64,000 nucleotides of DNA from Phytophthora sp. 'mugwort' (Eukaryota > Oomycota > Peronosporomycetes > Peronosporales > Peronosporaceae): the NCBI GenBank assembly GCA_033558025.1, contig JAUCEF010000013.1, positions 5,306,272 to 5,370,271 on the forward strand. Direction: 5' to 3'. The number at the start of each line of letters is the position of its first letter. The first letter of the stretch is position 1. The position numbers were made by a program, and so were the translations under genes. A model generated the notes under the pieces. The model was not told where the DNA came from. It did not search any database and worked only from the letters and a program-made list of their open reading frames with translations. Of the stretch, positions 1-12,070 are shown one piece after another.

Positions 1-177
1 CAGTCAGTCAGAACCTAGTCTGGACACCAACGATCGTAAATTGGCTAGGCGCTAGGAGAGTCCATATGCGGCCAGTGCGGGCGAGCGTTGTAGTGTTGAT
101 GGTAAGATGTGTGGAGGCGTAAAAGGTATGGTGACGTAAATACTGTGTGCATAGTAAAAATCAGTGGACACTGACAA

Positions 178-249
178 TGGACACTGGGGGTATCGATCCC
201 CTACCTCCCGCATGCGAAGCGGGCGCTCTACCATTTGAGCTAAGCGCCC
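178..249 (-). tRNA. tRNA-Ala(CGC), unit 1, one-base-short T-arm variant
   Basis: Same gene as in unit 2 but 72 nt: one G is missing from the run at the T-stem/variable-loop border. Either the variable loop has four bases with an A-C mismatch closing the T stem, or the T stem is shortened. The B box is intact. Terminator T5; unit carries CCATAT. The same lesion occurs only in unit 67, so it marks a copied block. Function may be reduced. Confidence 0.75.
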
Positions 250-891
250 AGACACTAACCGCAATCGCACACCGGTCGACGCGCTCAATGCCTGCGTCAT
301 TACCCAACACGAACACGCAAACGACTACACACGAACCCACCACATGCATCGACTTGGACCACAAACGTACACACACGCATTCAATCGCGTACGTTGCTGC
401 AGCGATGTCTGTCCCCGCCTGCTATCGCCAACATGCAACACCACCGCTATCACGCATACATGCGTACATTCTACTCACGTACGTAGTCGCGCAATACCTT
501 ACATTCCATCCTCATACACGGCTAGATCGATCGGTCGAATGTCGCCGCCTTCCAGTTGTGCGACGACCTGGAGTGCATCCAACAGGCTGGCAAGATCCGC
601 ATCATGTCGGGATGCATATTTAGCTGATAGTGCAACTGCCGCCTGTGGTGTGTCATGTGTCCACTGTTGCCTCGCTAGTAATGGTGCCGTTGGACGCTTC
701 TCTTGCTTCCTGTTTGTTTCGCGATCGTTTCGACGTTGCGACCAGTCAGTCAGAACCTAGTCTGGACACCAACGATCGTAAATTGGCTAGGCGCTAGGAG
801 AGTGCGGCCAGTGCGGGCGAGCGTTGTAGTGTTGATGGTAAGATGTGTGGAGGCGTAAAAGGTATGGTGACGTAAATACTGTGTGCATAGT

Positions 892-896
892 AAAAA
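892..896 (-). terminator. Pol III terminator of the unit 2 tRNA (representative)
   Basis: A T5 run on the minus strand starts 18 nt beyond the discriminator base. It recurs at the same distance in every unit, as T5 in 56 units and T4 in 24. Runs of four or more T are the usual eukaryotic Pol III stop signal; T4 is generally the weaker form. Confidence 0.85.
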
Positions 897-913
897 TCAG
901 TGGACACTGACAA

Positions 914-986
914 TGGACACTGGGGGTATCGATCCCCCTACCTCCCGCATGCGAAGCGGGCGCTCTACCATTTGAGCTAAGCGCCC
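914..986 (-). tRNA. tRNA-Ala(CGC), unit 2, reference copy
   Basis: A 73-nt cloverleaf folds completely. The acceptor stem is GGGCGCT with AGTGTCC, giving a G3:U70 wobble pair, the main alanine identity element, and discriminator A73. The D arm is GCTC/GAGC with an 8-nt loop containing GG. The anticodon stem is CCCGC/GCGGG with loop TTCGCAT, so the anticodon is CGC, which reads GCG. The variable loop is AGGTA and the T arm is GGGGG/CCCCC with loop ATCGATA. The A box (TAGCTCAAATGG) and B box (GGATCGATACC) are intact. There is no intron and CCA is not encoded, as in nuclear genes. Terminator T5; no CCATAT. The trailer repeats CAGTGTCCA, the last T-stem base plus acceptor 3' strand and discriminator. 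Confidence 0.96.
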
Positions 987-1650
987 AGACACTAACCGCA
1001 ATTGCACACCAGTCGACGCGCTCAATGCCTGCGTCATTACCCAACACGAACACGCAAACGACTACACACGAACCCACCACATGCATCGACTTGGACCACA
1101 AACGTACACACACGCATTCAATCGCGTACGTTGCTGCAGCGATGTCTGTCCCCGCCTGCTATCGCCAACATGCAACACCACCGCTATCACGCATACATGC
1201 GCACATTCTACTCACGTACGTAGTCGCGCAATACCTTACATTCCATCCTCATACACGGCTAGATCGATCGGTCGAATGTCGCCGCCTTCCAGTTGTGCGA
1301 CGACCTGGAGTGCATCCAACAGGCTGGCAAGATCCGCATCATGTCGGGATGCATATTTAGCTGATAGTGCAACTGCCGCCTGTGGTGTGTCATGTGTCCA
1401 CTGTTGCCTCGCTAGTAATGGTGCCGTTGGACGCTTCTCTTGCTTCCTGTTTGTTTCGCGATCGTTTCGACGTTGCGACCAGTCAGTCAGAACCTAGTCT
1501 GGACACCAACGATCGTAAATTGGCTAGGCGCTAGGAGAGTGCGGCCAGTGCGGGCGAGCGTTGTAGTGTTGATGGTAAGATGTGTGGAGGCGTAAAAGGT
1601 ATGGTGACGTAAATACTGTGTGCATAGTAAAAATCAGTGGACACTGACAA

Positions 1651-1723
1651 TGGACACTGGGGGTATCGATCCCCCTACCTCCCGCATGCGAAGCGGGCGC
1701 TCTACCATTTGAGCTAAGCGCCC
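1651..1723 (-). tRNA. tRNA-Ala(CGC), unit 3
   Basis: Identical to the unit 2 gene. Terminator T5; no CCATAT. Confidence 0.95.
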
Positions 1724-2387
1724 AGACACTAACCGCAATCGCACACCGGTCGACGCGCTCAATGCCTGCGTCATTACCCAACACGAACACGCAAACGACT
1801 ACACACGAACCCACCACATGCATCGACTTGGACCACAAACGTACACACACGCATTCAATCGCGTACGTTGCTGCAGCGATGTCTGTCCCCGCCTGCTATC
1901 GCCAACATGCAACACCACCGCTATCACGCATACATGCGCACATTCTACTCACGTACGTAGTCGCGCAATACCTTACATTCCATCCTCATACACGGCTAGA
2001 TCGATCGGTCGAATGTCGCCGCCTTCCAGTTGTGCGACGACCTGGAGTGCATCCAACAGGCTGGCAAGATCCGCATCATGTCGGGATGCATATTTAGCTG
2101 ATAGTGCAACTGCCGCCTGTGGTGTGTCATGTGTCCACTGTTGCCTCGCTAGTAATGGTGCCGTTGGACGCTTCTCTTGCTTCCTGTTTGTTTCGCGATC
2201 GTTTCGACGTTGCGACCAGTCAGTCAGAACCTAGTCTGGACACCAACGATCGTAAATTGGCTAGGCGCTAGGAGAGTGCGGCCAGTGCGGGCGAGCGTTG
2301 TAGTGTTGATGGTAAGATGTGTGGAGGCGTAAAAGGTATGGTGACGTAAATACTGTGTGCATAGTAAAAATCAGTGGACACTGACAA

Positions 2388-2460
2388 TGGACACTGGGGG
2401 TATCGATCCCCCTACCTCCCGCATGCGAAGCGGGCGCTCTACCATTTGAGCTAAGCGCCC
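2388..2460 (-). tRNA. tRNA-Ala(CGC), unit 4
   Basis: Identical to the unit 2 gene. Terminator T5; no CCATAT. Confidence 0.95.
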
Positions 2461-3124
2461 AGACACTAACCGCAATTGCACACCAGTCGACGCGCTCAAT
2501 GCCTGCGTCATTACCCAACACGAACACGCAAACGACTACACACGAACCCACCACATGCATCGACTTGGACCACAAACGTACACACACGCATTCAATCGCG
2601 TACGTTGCTGCAGCGATGTCTGTCCCCGCCTGCTATCGCCAACATGCAACACCACCGCTATCACGCATACATGCGCACATTCTACTCACGTACGTAGTCG
2701 CGCAATACCTTACATTCCATCCTCATACACGGCTAGATCGATCGGTCGAATGTCGCCGCCTTCCAGTTGTGCGACGACCTGGAGTGCATCCAACAGGCTG
2801 GCAAGATCCGCATCATGTCGGGATGCATATTTAGCTGATAGTGCAACTGCCGCCTGTGGTGTGTCATGTGTCCACTGTTGCCTCGCTAGTAATGGTGCCG
2901 TTGGACGCTTCTCTTGCTTCCTGTTTGTTTCGCGATCGTTTCGACGTTGCGACCAGTCAGTCAGAACCTAGTCTGGACACCAACGATCGTAAATTGGCTA
3001 GGCGCTAGGAGAGTGCGGCCAGTGCGGGCGAGCGTTGTAGTGTTGATGGTAAGATGTGTGGAGGCGTAAAAGGTATGGTGACGTAAATACTGTGTGCATA
3101 GTAAAAATCAGTGGACACTGACAA

Positions 3125-3197
3125 TGGACACTGGGGGTATCGATCCCCCTACCTCCCGCATGCGAAGCGGGCGCTCTACCATTTGAGCTAAGCGCCC
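3125..3197 (-). tRNA. tRNA-Ala(CGC), unit 5
   Basis: Identical to the unit 2 gene. Terminator T5; no CCATAT. Confidence 0.95.
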
Positions 3198-3690
3198 AGA
3201 CACTAACCGCAATCGCACACCGGTCGACGCGCTCAATGCCTGCGTCATTACCCAACACGAACACGCAAACGACTACACACGAACCCACCACATGCATCGA
3301 CTTGGACCACAAACGTACACACACGCATTCAATCGCGTACGTTGCTGCAGCGATGTCTGTCCCCGCCTGCTATCGCCAACATGCAACACCACCGCTATCA
3401 CGCATACATGCGCACATTCTACTCACGTACGTAGTCGCGCAATACCTTACATTCCATCCTCATACACGGCTAGATCGATCGGTCGAATGTCGCCGCCTTC
3501 CAGTTGTGCGACGACCTGGAGTGCATCCAACAGGCTGGCAAGATCCGCATCATGTCGGGATGCATATTTAGCTGATAGTGCAACTGCCGCCTATGGTGTG
3601 TCATGTGTCCACTGTTGCCTCGCTAGTAATGGTGCCGTTGGACGCTTCTCTTGCTTCCTGTTTGTTTCGCGATCGTTTCGACGTTGCGAC

Positions 3691-4433
3691 CAGTCAGTCA
3701 GAACCTAGTCTGGACACCAACGATCGTAAATTGGCTAGGCGCTAGGAGAGTCCATATGCGGCCAGTGCGGGCGAGCGTTGTAGTGTTGATGGTAAGATGT
3801 GTGGAGGCGTAAAAGGTATGGTGACGTAAATACTGTGTGCATAGTAAAAATCAGTGGACACTGACAATGGACACTGGGGGTATCGATCCCCCTACCTCCC
3901 GCATGCGAAGCGGGCGCTCTACCATTTGAGCTAAGCGCCCAGACACTAACCGCAATTGCACACCAGTCGACGCGCTCAATGCCTGCGTCATTACCCAACA
4001 CGAACACGCAAACGACTACACACGAACCCACCACATGCATCGACTTGGACCACAAACGTACACACACGCATTCAATCGCGTACGTTGCTGCAGCGATGTC
4101 TGTCCCCGCCTGCTATCGCCAACATGCAACACCACCGCTATCACGCATACATGCGCACATTCTACTCACGTACGTAGTCGCGCAATACCTTACATTCCAT
4201 CCTCATACACGGCTAGATCGATCGGTCGAATGTCGCCGCCTTCCAGTTGTGCGACGACCTGGAGTGCATCCAACAGGCTGGCAAGATCCGCATCATGTCG
4301 GGATGCATATTTAGCTGATAGTGCAACTGCCGCCTGTGGTGTGTCATGTGTCCACTGTTGCCTCGCTAGTAATGGTGCCGTTGGACGCTTCTCTTGCTTC
4401 CTGTTTGTTTCGCGATCGTTTCGACGTTGCGAC
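3691..4433 (-). repeat. Reference full-length array unit (unit 6, 743 bp)
   Basis: Map of a full-length unit. The tetranucleotide run CAGTCAGTCAG opens it; the CCATAT indel lies about 90 bp in; the Pol III T5 terminator (A5 on the plus strand) is at 3846-3850; the tRNA-Ala gene is at 3868-3940 on the minus strand; a CA/ACG-rich stretch follows at about 3980-4080; palindromic patches CGTACGTACG and GATCGATCGG lie at about 4180 and 4220. The remaining 200 bp contain an open but start-less minus-strand frame described under findings. No second RNA gene, 5S rRNA, snRNA or promoter signature was recognised. Confidence 0.9.
3868..3940 (-). tRNA. tRNA-Ala(CGC), unit 6
   Basis: Identical to the unit 2 gene. 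Terminator T5; CCATAT present. Confidence 0.95.
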
Positions 4434-4604
4434 CAGTCAGTCAGAACCTAGTCTGGACACCAACGATCGTAAATTGGCTAGGCGCTAGGAGAGTGCGGCC
4501 AGTGCGGGCGAGCGTTGTAGTGTTGATGGTAAGATGTGTGGAGGCGTAAAAGGTATGGTGACGTAAATACTGTGTGCATAGTAAAAATCAGTGGACACTG
4601 ACAA

Positions 4605-4677
4605 TGGACACTGGGGGTATCGATCCCCCTACCTCCCGCATGCGAAGCGGGCGCTCTACCATTTGAGCTAAGCGCCC
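4605..4677 (-). tRNA. tRNA-Ala(CGC), unit 7
   Basis: Identical to the unit 2 gene. Terminator T5; no CCATAT. Confidence 0.95.
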
Positions 4678-5346
4678 AGACACTAACCGCAATCGCACAC
4701 CAGTCGACGCGCTCAATGCCTGCGTCATTACCCAACACGAACACGCAAACGACTACACACGAACCCACCACATGCATCGACTTGGACCACAAACGTACAC
4801 ACACGCATTCAATCGCGTACGTTGCTGCAGCGATGTCTGTCCCCGCCTGCTATCGCCAACATGCAACACCACCGCTATCACGCATACATGCGCACATTCT
4901 ACTCACGTACGTAGTCGCGCAATACCTTACATTCCATCCTCATACACGGCTAGATCGATCGGTCGAATGTCGCCGCCTTCCAGTTGTGCGACGACCTGGA
5001 GTGCATCCAACAGGCTGGCAAGATCCGCATCATGTCGGGATGCATATTTAGCTGATAGTGCAACTGCCGCCTATGGTGTGTCATGTGTCCACTGTTGCCT
5101 CGCTAGTAATGGTGCCGTTGGACGCTTCTCTTGCTTCCTGTTTGTTTCGCGATCGTTTCGACGTTGCGACCAGTCAGTCAGAACCTAGTCTGGATACCAA
5201 CGATCGTAAATTGGCTAGGCGCTAGGAGAGTCCATATGCGGCCAGTGCGGGCGAGCGTTGTAGTGTTGATGGTAAGATGTGTGGAGGCGTAAAAGGTATG
5301 GTGACGTAAATACTGTGTGCATAGTAAAATCAGTGGACACTGACAA

Positions 5347-5419
5347 TGGACACTGGGGGTATCGATCCCCCTACCTCCCGCATGCGAAGCGGGCGCTCTA
5401 CCATTTGAGCTAAGCGCCC
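5347..5419 (-). tRNA. tRNA-Ala(CGC), unit 8
   Basis: Identical to the unit 2 gene. Terminator T4; CCATAT present. Confidence 0.95.
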
Positions 5420-6089
5420 AGACACTAACCGCAATCGCACACCGGTCGACGCGCTCAATGCCTGCGTCATTACCCAACACGAACACGCAAACGACTACAC
5501 ACGAACCCACCACATGCATCGACTTGGACCACAAACGTACACACACGCATTCAATCGCGTACGTTGCTGCAGCGATGTCTGTCCCCGCCTGCTATCGCCA
5601 ACATGCAACACCACCGCTATCACGCATACATGCGCACATTCTACTCACGTACGTAGTCGCGCAATACCTTACATTCCATCCTCATACACGGCTAGATCGA
5701 TCGGTCGAATGTCGCCGCCTTCCAGTTGTGCGACGACCTGGAGTGCATCCAACAGGCTGGCAAGATCCGCATCATGTCGGGATGCATATTTAGCTGATAG
5801 TGCAACTGCCGCCTATGGTGTGTCATGTGTCCACTGTTGCCTCGCTAGTAATGGTGCCGTTGGACGCTTCTCTTGCTTCCTGTTTGTTTCGCGATCGTTT
5901 CGACGTTGCGACCAGTCAGTCAGAACCTAGTCTGGACACCAACGATCGTAAATTGGCTAGGCGCTAGGAGAGTCCATATGCGGCCAGTGCGGGCGAGCGT
6001 TGTAGTGTTGATGGTAAGATGTGTGGAGGCGTAAAAGGTATGGTGACGTAAATACTGTGTGCATAGTAAAAATCAGTGGACACTGACAA

Positions 6090-6162
6090 TGGACACTGGG
6101 GGTATCGATCCCCCTACCTCCCGCATGCGAAGCGGGCGCTCTACCATTTGAGCTAAGCGCCC
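6090..6162 (-). tRNA. tRNA-Ala(CGC), unit 9
   Basis: Identical to the unit 2 gene. Terminator T5; CCATAT present. The unit carries the GTCGACGCC and GCGGCC/AATTT markers of block I. Confidence 0.95.
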
Positions 6163-6825
6163 AGACACTAACCGCAATTGCACACCAGTCGACGCGCTCA
6201 ATGCCTGCGTCATTACCCAACACGAACACGCAAACGACTACACACGAACCCACCACATGCATCGACTTGGACCACAAACGTACACACACGCATTCAATCG
6301 CGTACGTTGCTGCAGCGATGTCTGTCCCCGCCTGCTATCGCCAACATGCAACACCACCGCTATCACGCATACATGCGCACATTCTACTCACGTACGTAGT
6401 CGCGCAATACCTTACATTCCATCCTCATACACGGCTAGATCGATCGGTCGAATGTCGACGCCTTCCAGTTGTGCGACGACCTGGAGTGCATCCAACAGGC
6501 TGGCAAGATCCGCATCATGTCGGGATGCATATTTAGCTGATAGTGCAACTGCCGCCTATGGTGTGTCATGTGTCCACTGTTGCCTCGCTAGTAATGGTGC
6601 CGTTGGACGCTTCTCTTGCTTCCTGTTTGTTTCGCGATCGTTTCGACGTTGCGGCCAGTCAGTCAGAATTTAGTCTGGATACCAACGATCGTAAATTGGC
6701 TAGGCGCTAGGAGAGTGCGGCCAGTGCGGGCGAGCGTTGTAGTGTTGATGGTAAGATGTGTGGAGGCGTAAAAGGTATGGTGACGTAAATACTGTGTGCA
6801 TAGTAAAATCAGTGGACACTGACAA

Positions 6826-6898
6826 TGGACACTGGGGGTATCGATCCCCCTACCTCCCGCATGCGAAGCGGGCGCTCTACCATTTGAGCTAAGCGCCC
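6826..6898 (-). tRNA. tRNA-Ala(CGC), unit 10
   Basis: Identical to the unit 2 gene. Terminator T4; no CCATAT. Confidence 0.95.
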
Positions 6899-7561
6899 AG
6901 ACACTAACCGCAATTGCACACCAGTCGACGCGCTCAATGCCTGCGTCATTACCCAACACGAACACGCAAACGACTACACACGAACCCACCACATGCATCG
7001 ACTTGGACCACAAACGTACACACACGCATTCAATCGCGTACGTTGCTGCAGCGATGTCTGTCCCCGCCTGCTATCGCCAACATGCAACACCACCGCTATC
7101 ACGCATACATGCGCACATTCTACTCACGTACGTAGTCGCGCAATACCTTACATTCCATCCTCATACACGGCTAGATCGATCGGTCGAATGTCGCCGCCTT
7201 CCAGTTGTGCGACGACCTGGAGTGCATCCAACAGGCTGGCAAGATCCGCATCATGTCGGGATGCATATTTAGCTGATAGTGCAACTGCCGCCTGTGGTGT
7301 GTCATGTGTCCACTGTTGCCTCGCTAGTAATGGTGCCGTTGGACGCTTCTCTTGCTTCCTGTTTGTTTCGCGATCGTTTCGACGTTGCGACCAGTCAGTC
7401 AGAACCTAGTCTGGACACCAACGATCGTAAATTGGCTAGGCGCTAGGAGAGTGCGGCCAGTGCGGGCGAGCGTTGTAGTGTTGATGGTAAGATGTGTGGA
7501 GGCGTAAAAGGTATGGTGACGTAAATACTGTGTGCATAGTAAAATCAGTGGACACTGACAA

Positions 7562-7634
7562 TGGACACTGGGGGTATCGATCCCCCTACCTCCCGCATGC
7601 GAAGCGGGCGCTCTACCATTTGAGCTAAGCGCCC
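7562..7634 (-). tRNA. tRNA-Ala(CGC), unit 11
   Basis: Identical to the unit 2 gene. Terminator T4; no CCATAT. Confidence 0.95.
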
Positions 7635-8303
7635 AGACACTAACCGCAATTGCACACCAGTCGACGCGCTCAATGCCTGCGTCATTACCCAACACGAACA
7701 CGCAAACGACTACACACGAACCCACCACATGCATCGACTTGGACCACAAACGTACACACACGCATTCAATCGCGTACGTTGCTGCAGCGATGTCTGTCCC
7801 CGCCTGCTATCGCCAACATGCAACACCACCGCTATCACGCATACATGCGCACATTCTACTCACGTACGTAGTCGCGCAATACCTTACATTCCATCCTCAT
7901 ACACGGCTAGATCGATCGGTCGAATGTCGCCGCCTTCCAGTTGTGCGACGACCTGGAGTGCATCCAACAGGCTGGCAAGATCCGCATCATGTCGGGATGC
8001 ATATTTAGCTGATAGTGCAACTGCCGCCTATGGTGTGTCATGTGTCCACTGTTGCCTCGCTAGTAATGGTGCCGTTGGACGCTTCTCTTGCTTCCTGTTT
8101 GTTTCGCGATCGTTTCGACGTTGCGACCAGTCAGTCAGAACCTAGTCTGGACACCAACGATCGTAAATTGGCTAGGCGCTAGGAGAGTCCATATGCGGCC
8201 AGTGCGGGCGAGCGTTGTAGTGTTGATGGTAAGATGTGTGGAGGCGTAAAAGGTATGGTGACGTAAATACTGTGTGCATAGTAAAATCAGTGGACACTGA
8301 CAA

Positions 8304-8376
8304 TGGACACTGGGGGTATCGATCCCCCTACCTCCCGCATGCGAAGCGGGCGCTCTACCATTTGAGCTAAGCGCCC
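8304..8376 (-). tRNA. tRNA-Ala(CGC), unit 12
   Basis: Identical to the unit 2 gene. Terminator T4; CCATAT present; unit has the CCTTAATTCC deletion. Confidence 0.95.
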
Positions 8377-9038
8377 AGACACTAACCGCAATTGCACACC
8401 AGTCGACGCGCTCAATGCCTGCGTCATTACCCAACACGAACACGCAAACGACTACACACGAACCCACCACATGCATCGACTTGGACCACAAACGTACACA
8501 CACGCATTCAATCGCGTACGTTGCTGCAGCGATGTCTGTCCCCGCCTGCTATCGCCAACATGCAACACCACCGCTATCACGCATACATGCGCACATTCTA
8601 CTCACGTACGTAGTCGCGCAATACCTTAATTCCATCCTCATACACGGCTAGATCGATCGGTCGAATGTCGCCGCCTTCCAGTTGTGCGACGACCTGGAGT
8701 GCATCCAACAGGCTGGCAAGATCCGCATCATGTCGGGATGCATATTTAGCTGATAGTGCAACTGCCGCCTATGGTGTGTCATGTGTCCACTGTTGCCTCG
8801 CTAGTAATGGTGCCGTTGGACGCTTCTCTTGCTTCCTGTTTGTTTCGCGATCGTTTCGACGTTGCGACCAGTCAGTCAGAACCTAGTCTGGACACCAACG
8901 ATCGTAAACTGGCTAGGCGCTAGGAGAGTGCGGCCAGTGCGGGCGAGCGTTGTAGTGTTGATGGTAAGATGTGTGGAGGCGTAAAAGGTATGGTGACGTA
9001 AATACTGTGTGCATAGTAAAATCAGTGGACACTGACAA

Positions 9039-9111
9039 TGGACACTGGGGGTATCGATCCCCCTACCTCACGCATGCGAAGCGGGCGCTCTACCATTTGA
9101 GCTAAGCGCCC
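9039..9111 (-). tRNA. tRNA-Ala(CGC), unit 13, anticodon-stem mismatch
   Basis: As unit 2 except that the 3' anticodon strand reads GCGTG instead of GCGGG, which puts a C28-U42 mismatch in the anticodon stem. Anticodon, boxes and acceptor stem are intact. Terminator T4; no CCATAT. The flank reads CACTCACCGC. The same lesion is in unit 40. It may be a weakened gene. Confidence 0.8.
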
Positions 9112-9775
9112 AGACACTCACCGCAATCGCACACCGGTCGACGCGCTCAATGCCTGCGTCATTACCCAACACGAACACGCAAACGACTACACACGAACCC
9201 ACCACATGCATCGACTTGGACCACAAACGTACACACACGCATTCAATCGCGTACGTTGCTGCAGCGATGTCTGTCCCCGCCTGCTATCGCCAACATGCAA
9301 CACCACCGCTATCACGCATACATGCGCACATTCTACTCACGTACGTAGTCGCGCAATACCTTACATTCCATCCTCATACACGGCTAGATCGATCGGTCGA
9401 ATGTCGCCGCCTTCCAGTTGTGCGACGACCTGGAGTGCATCCAACAGGCTGGCAAGATCCGCATCATGTCGGGATGCATATTTAGCTGATAGTGCAACTG
9501 CCGCCTGTGGTGTGTCATGTGTCCACTGTTGCCTCGCTAGTAATGGTGCCGTTGGACGCTTCTCTTGCTTCCTGTTTGTTTCGCGATCGTTTCGACGTTG
9601 CGACCAGTCAGTCAGAACCTAGTCTGGATACCAACGATCGTAAATTGGCTAGGCGCTAGGAGAGTGCGGCCAGTGCGGGCGAGCGTTGTAGTGTTGATGG
9701 TAAGATGTGTGGAGGCGTAAAAGGTATGGTGACGTAAATACTGTGTGCATAGTAAAAATCAGTGGACACTGACAA

Positions 9776-9848
9776 TGGACACTGGGGGTATCGATCCCCC
9801 TACCTCCCGCATGCGAAGCGGGCGCTCTACCATTTGAGCTAAGCGCCC
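9776..9848 (-). tRNA. tRNA-Ala(CGC), unit 14
   Basis: Identical to the unit 2 gene. Terminator T5; no CCATAT. Unit marker CTCAGTGCC. Confidence 0.95.
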
Positions 9849-10511
9849 AGACACTAACCGCAATTGCACACCAGTCGACGCGCTCAGTGCCTGCGTCATT
9901 ACCCAACACGAACACGCAAACGACTACACACGAACCCACCACATGCATCGACTTGGACCACAAACGTACACACACGCATTCAATCGCGTACGTTGCTGCA
10001 GCGATGTCTGTCCCCGCCTGCTATCGCCAACATGCAACACCACCGCTATCACGCATACATGCGCACATTCTACTCACGTACGTAGTCGCGCAATACCTTA
10101 CATTCCATCCTCATACACGGCTAGATCGATCGGTCGAATGTCGCCGCCTTCCAGTTGTGCGACGACCTGGAGTGCATCCAACAGGCTGGCAAGATCCGCA
10201 TCATGTCGGGATGCATATTTAGCTGATAGTGCAACTGCCGCCTGTGGTGTGTCATGTGTCCACTGTTGCCTCGCTAGTAATGGTGCCGTTGGACGCTTCT
10301 CTTGCTTCCTGTTTGTTTCGCGATCGTTTCGACGTTGCGACCAGTCAGTCAGAACCTAGTCTGGATACCAACGATCGTAAATTGGCTAGGCGCTAGGAGA
10401 GTGCGGCCAGTGCGGGCGAGCGTTGTAGTGTTGATGGTAAGATGTGTGGAGGCGTAAAAGGTATGGTGACGTAAATACTGTGTGCATAGTAAAATCAGTG
10501 GACACTGACAA

Positions 10512-10584
10512 TGGACACTGGGGGTATCGATCCCCCTACCTCCCGCATGCGAAGCGGGCGCTCTACCATTTGAGCTAAGCGCCC
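10512..10584 (-). tRNA. tRNA-Ala(CGC), unit 15
   Basis: Identical to the unit 2 gene. Terminator T4; no CCATAT. Confidence 0.95.
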
Positions 10585-11254
10585 AGACACTAACCGCAAT
10601 TGCACACCAGTCGACGCGCTCAATGCCTGCGTCATTACCCAACACGAACACGCAAACGACTACACACGAACCCACCACATGCATCGACTTGGACCACAAA
10701 CGTACACACACGCATTCAATCGCGTACGTTGCTGCAGCGATGTCTGTCCCCGCCTGCTATCGCCAACATGCAACACCACCGCTATCACGCATACATGCGC
10801 ACATTCTACTCACGTACGTAGTCGCGCAATACCTTACATTCCATCCTCATACACGGCTAGATCGATCGGTCGAATGTCGCCGCCTTCCAGTTGTGCGACG
10901 ACCTGGAGTGCATCCAACAGGCTGGCAAGATCCGCATCATGTCGGGATGCATATTTAGCTGATAGTGCAACTGCCGCCTGTGGTGTGTCATGTGTCCACT
11001 GTTGCCTCGCTAGTAATGGTGCCGTTGGACGCTTCTCTTGCTTCCTGTTTGTTTCGCGATCGTTTCGACGTTGCGACCAGTCAGTCAGAACCTAGTCTGG
11101 ACACCAACGATCGTAAATTGGCTAGGCGCTAGGAGAGTCCATATGCGGCCAGTGCGGGCGAGCGTTGTAGTGTTGATGGTAAGATGTGTGGAGGCGTAAA
11201 AGGTATGGTGACGTAAATACTGTGTGCATAGTAAAAATCAGTGGACACTGACAA

Positions 11255-11327
11255 TGGACACTGGGGGTATCGATCCCCCTACCTCCCGCATGCGAAGCGG
11301 GCGCTCTACCATTTGAGCTAAGCGCCC
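11255..11327 (-). tRNA. tRNA-Ala(CGC), unit 16
   Basis: Identical to the unit 2 gene. Terminator T5; CCATAT present. Confidence 0.95.
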
Positions 11328-11997
11328 AGACACTAACCGCAATTGCACACCAGTCGACGCGCTCAATGCCTGCGTCATTACCCAACACGAACACGCAAAC
11401 GACTACACACGAACCCACCACATGCATCGACTTGGACCACAAACGTACACACACGCATTCAATCGCGTACGTTGCTGCAGCGATGTCTGTCCCCGCCTGC
11501 TATCGCCAACATGCAACACCACCGCTATCACGCATACATGCGCACATTCTACTCACGTACGTAGTCGCGCAATACCTTACATTCCATCCTCATACACGGC
11601 TAGATCGATCGGTCGAATGTCGCCGCCTTCCAGTTGTGCGACGACCTGGAGTGCATCCAACAGGCTGGCAAGATCCGCATCATGTCGGGATGCATATTTA
11701 GCTGATAGTGCAACTGCCGCCTGTGGTGTGTCATGTGTCCACTGTTGCCTCGCTAGTAATGGTGCCGTTGGACGCTTCTCTTGCTTCCTGTTTGTTTCGC
11801 GATCGTTTCGACGTTGCGACCAGTCAGTCAGAACCTAGTCTGGACACCAACGATCGTAAATTGGCTAGGCGCTAGGAGAGTCCATATGCGGCCAGTGCGG
11901 GCGAGCGTTGTAGTGTTGATGGTAAGATGTGTGGAGGCGTAAAAGGTATGGTGACGTAAATACTGTGTGCATAGTAAAAATCAGTGGACACTGACAA

Positions 11998-12070
11998 TGG
12001 ACACTGGGGGTATCGATCCCCCTACCTCCCGCATGCGAAGCGGGCGCTCTACCATTTGAGCTAAGCGCCC
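11998..12070 (-). tRNA. tRNA-Ala(CGC), unit 17
   Basis: Identical to the unit 2 gene. Terminator T5; CCATAT present. This unit has no counterpart in block II. Confidence 0.95.

Noticed and set aside
787..1113. 108-122 codon minus-strand frame across the tRNA gene
   Set aside because: It runs through the tRNA itself and changes frame with the A5/A4 difference and the CCATAT indel. The tRNA explains the conservation.
1081..1497. 138-codon plus-strand frame starting MHRLG, found in most units
   Set aside because: It is copied by the tandem repeat, not conserved by selection. It is broken by the 1-bp deletion in units 12, 25, 26, 39, 51 and 52, is rich in Ser/Cys/Arg/His/Thr and overlaps other open frames.
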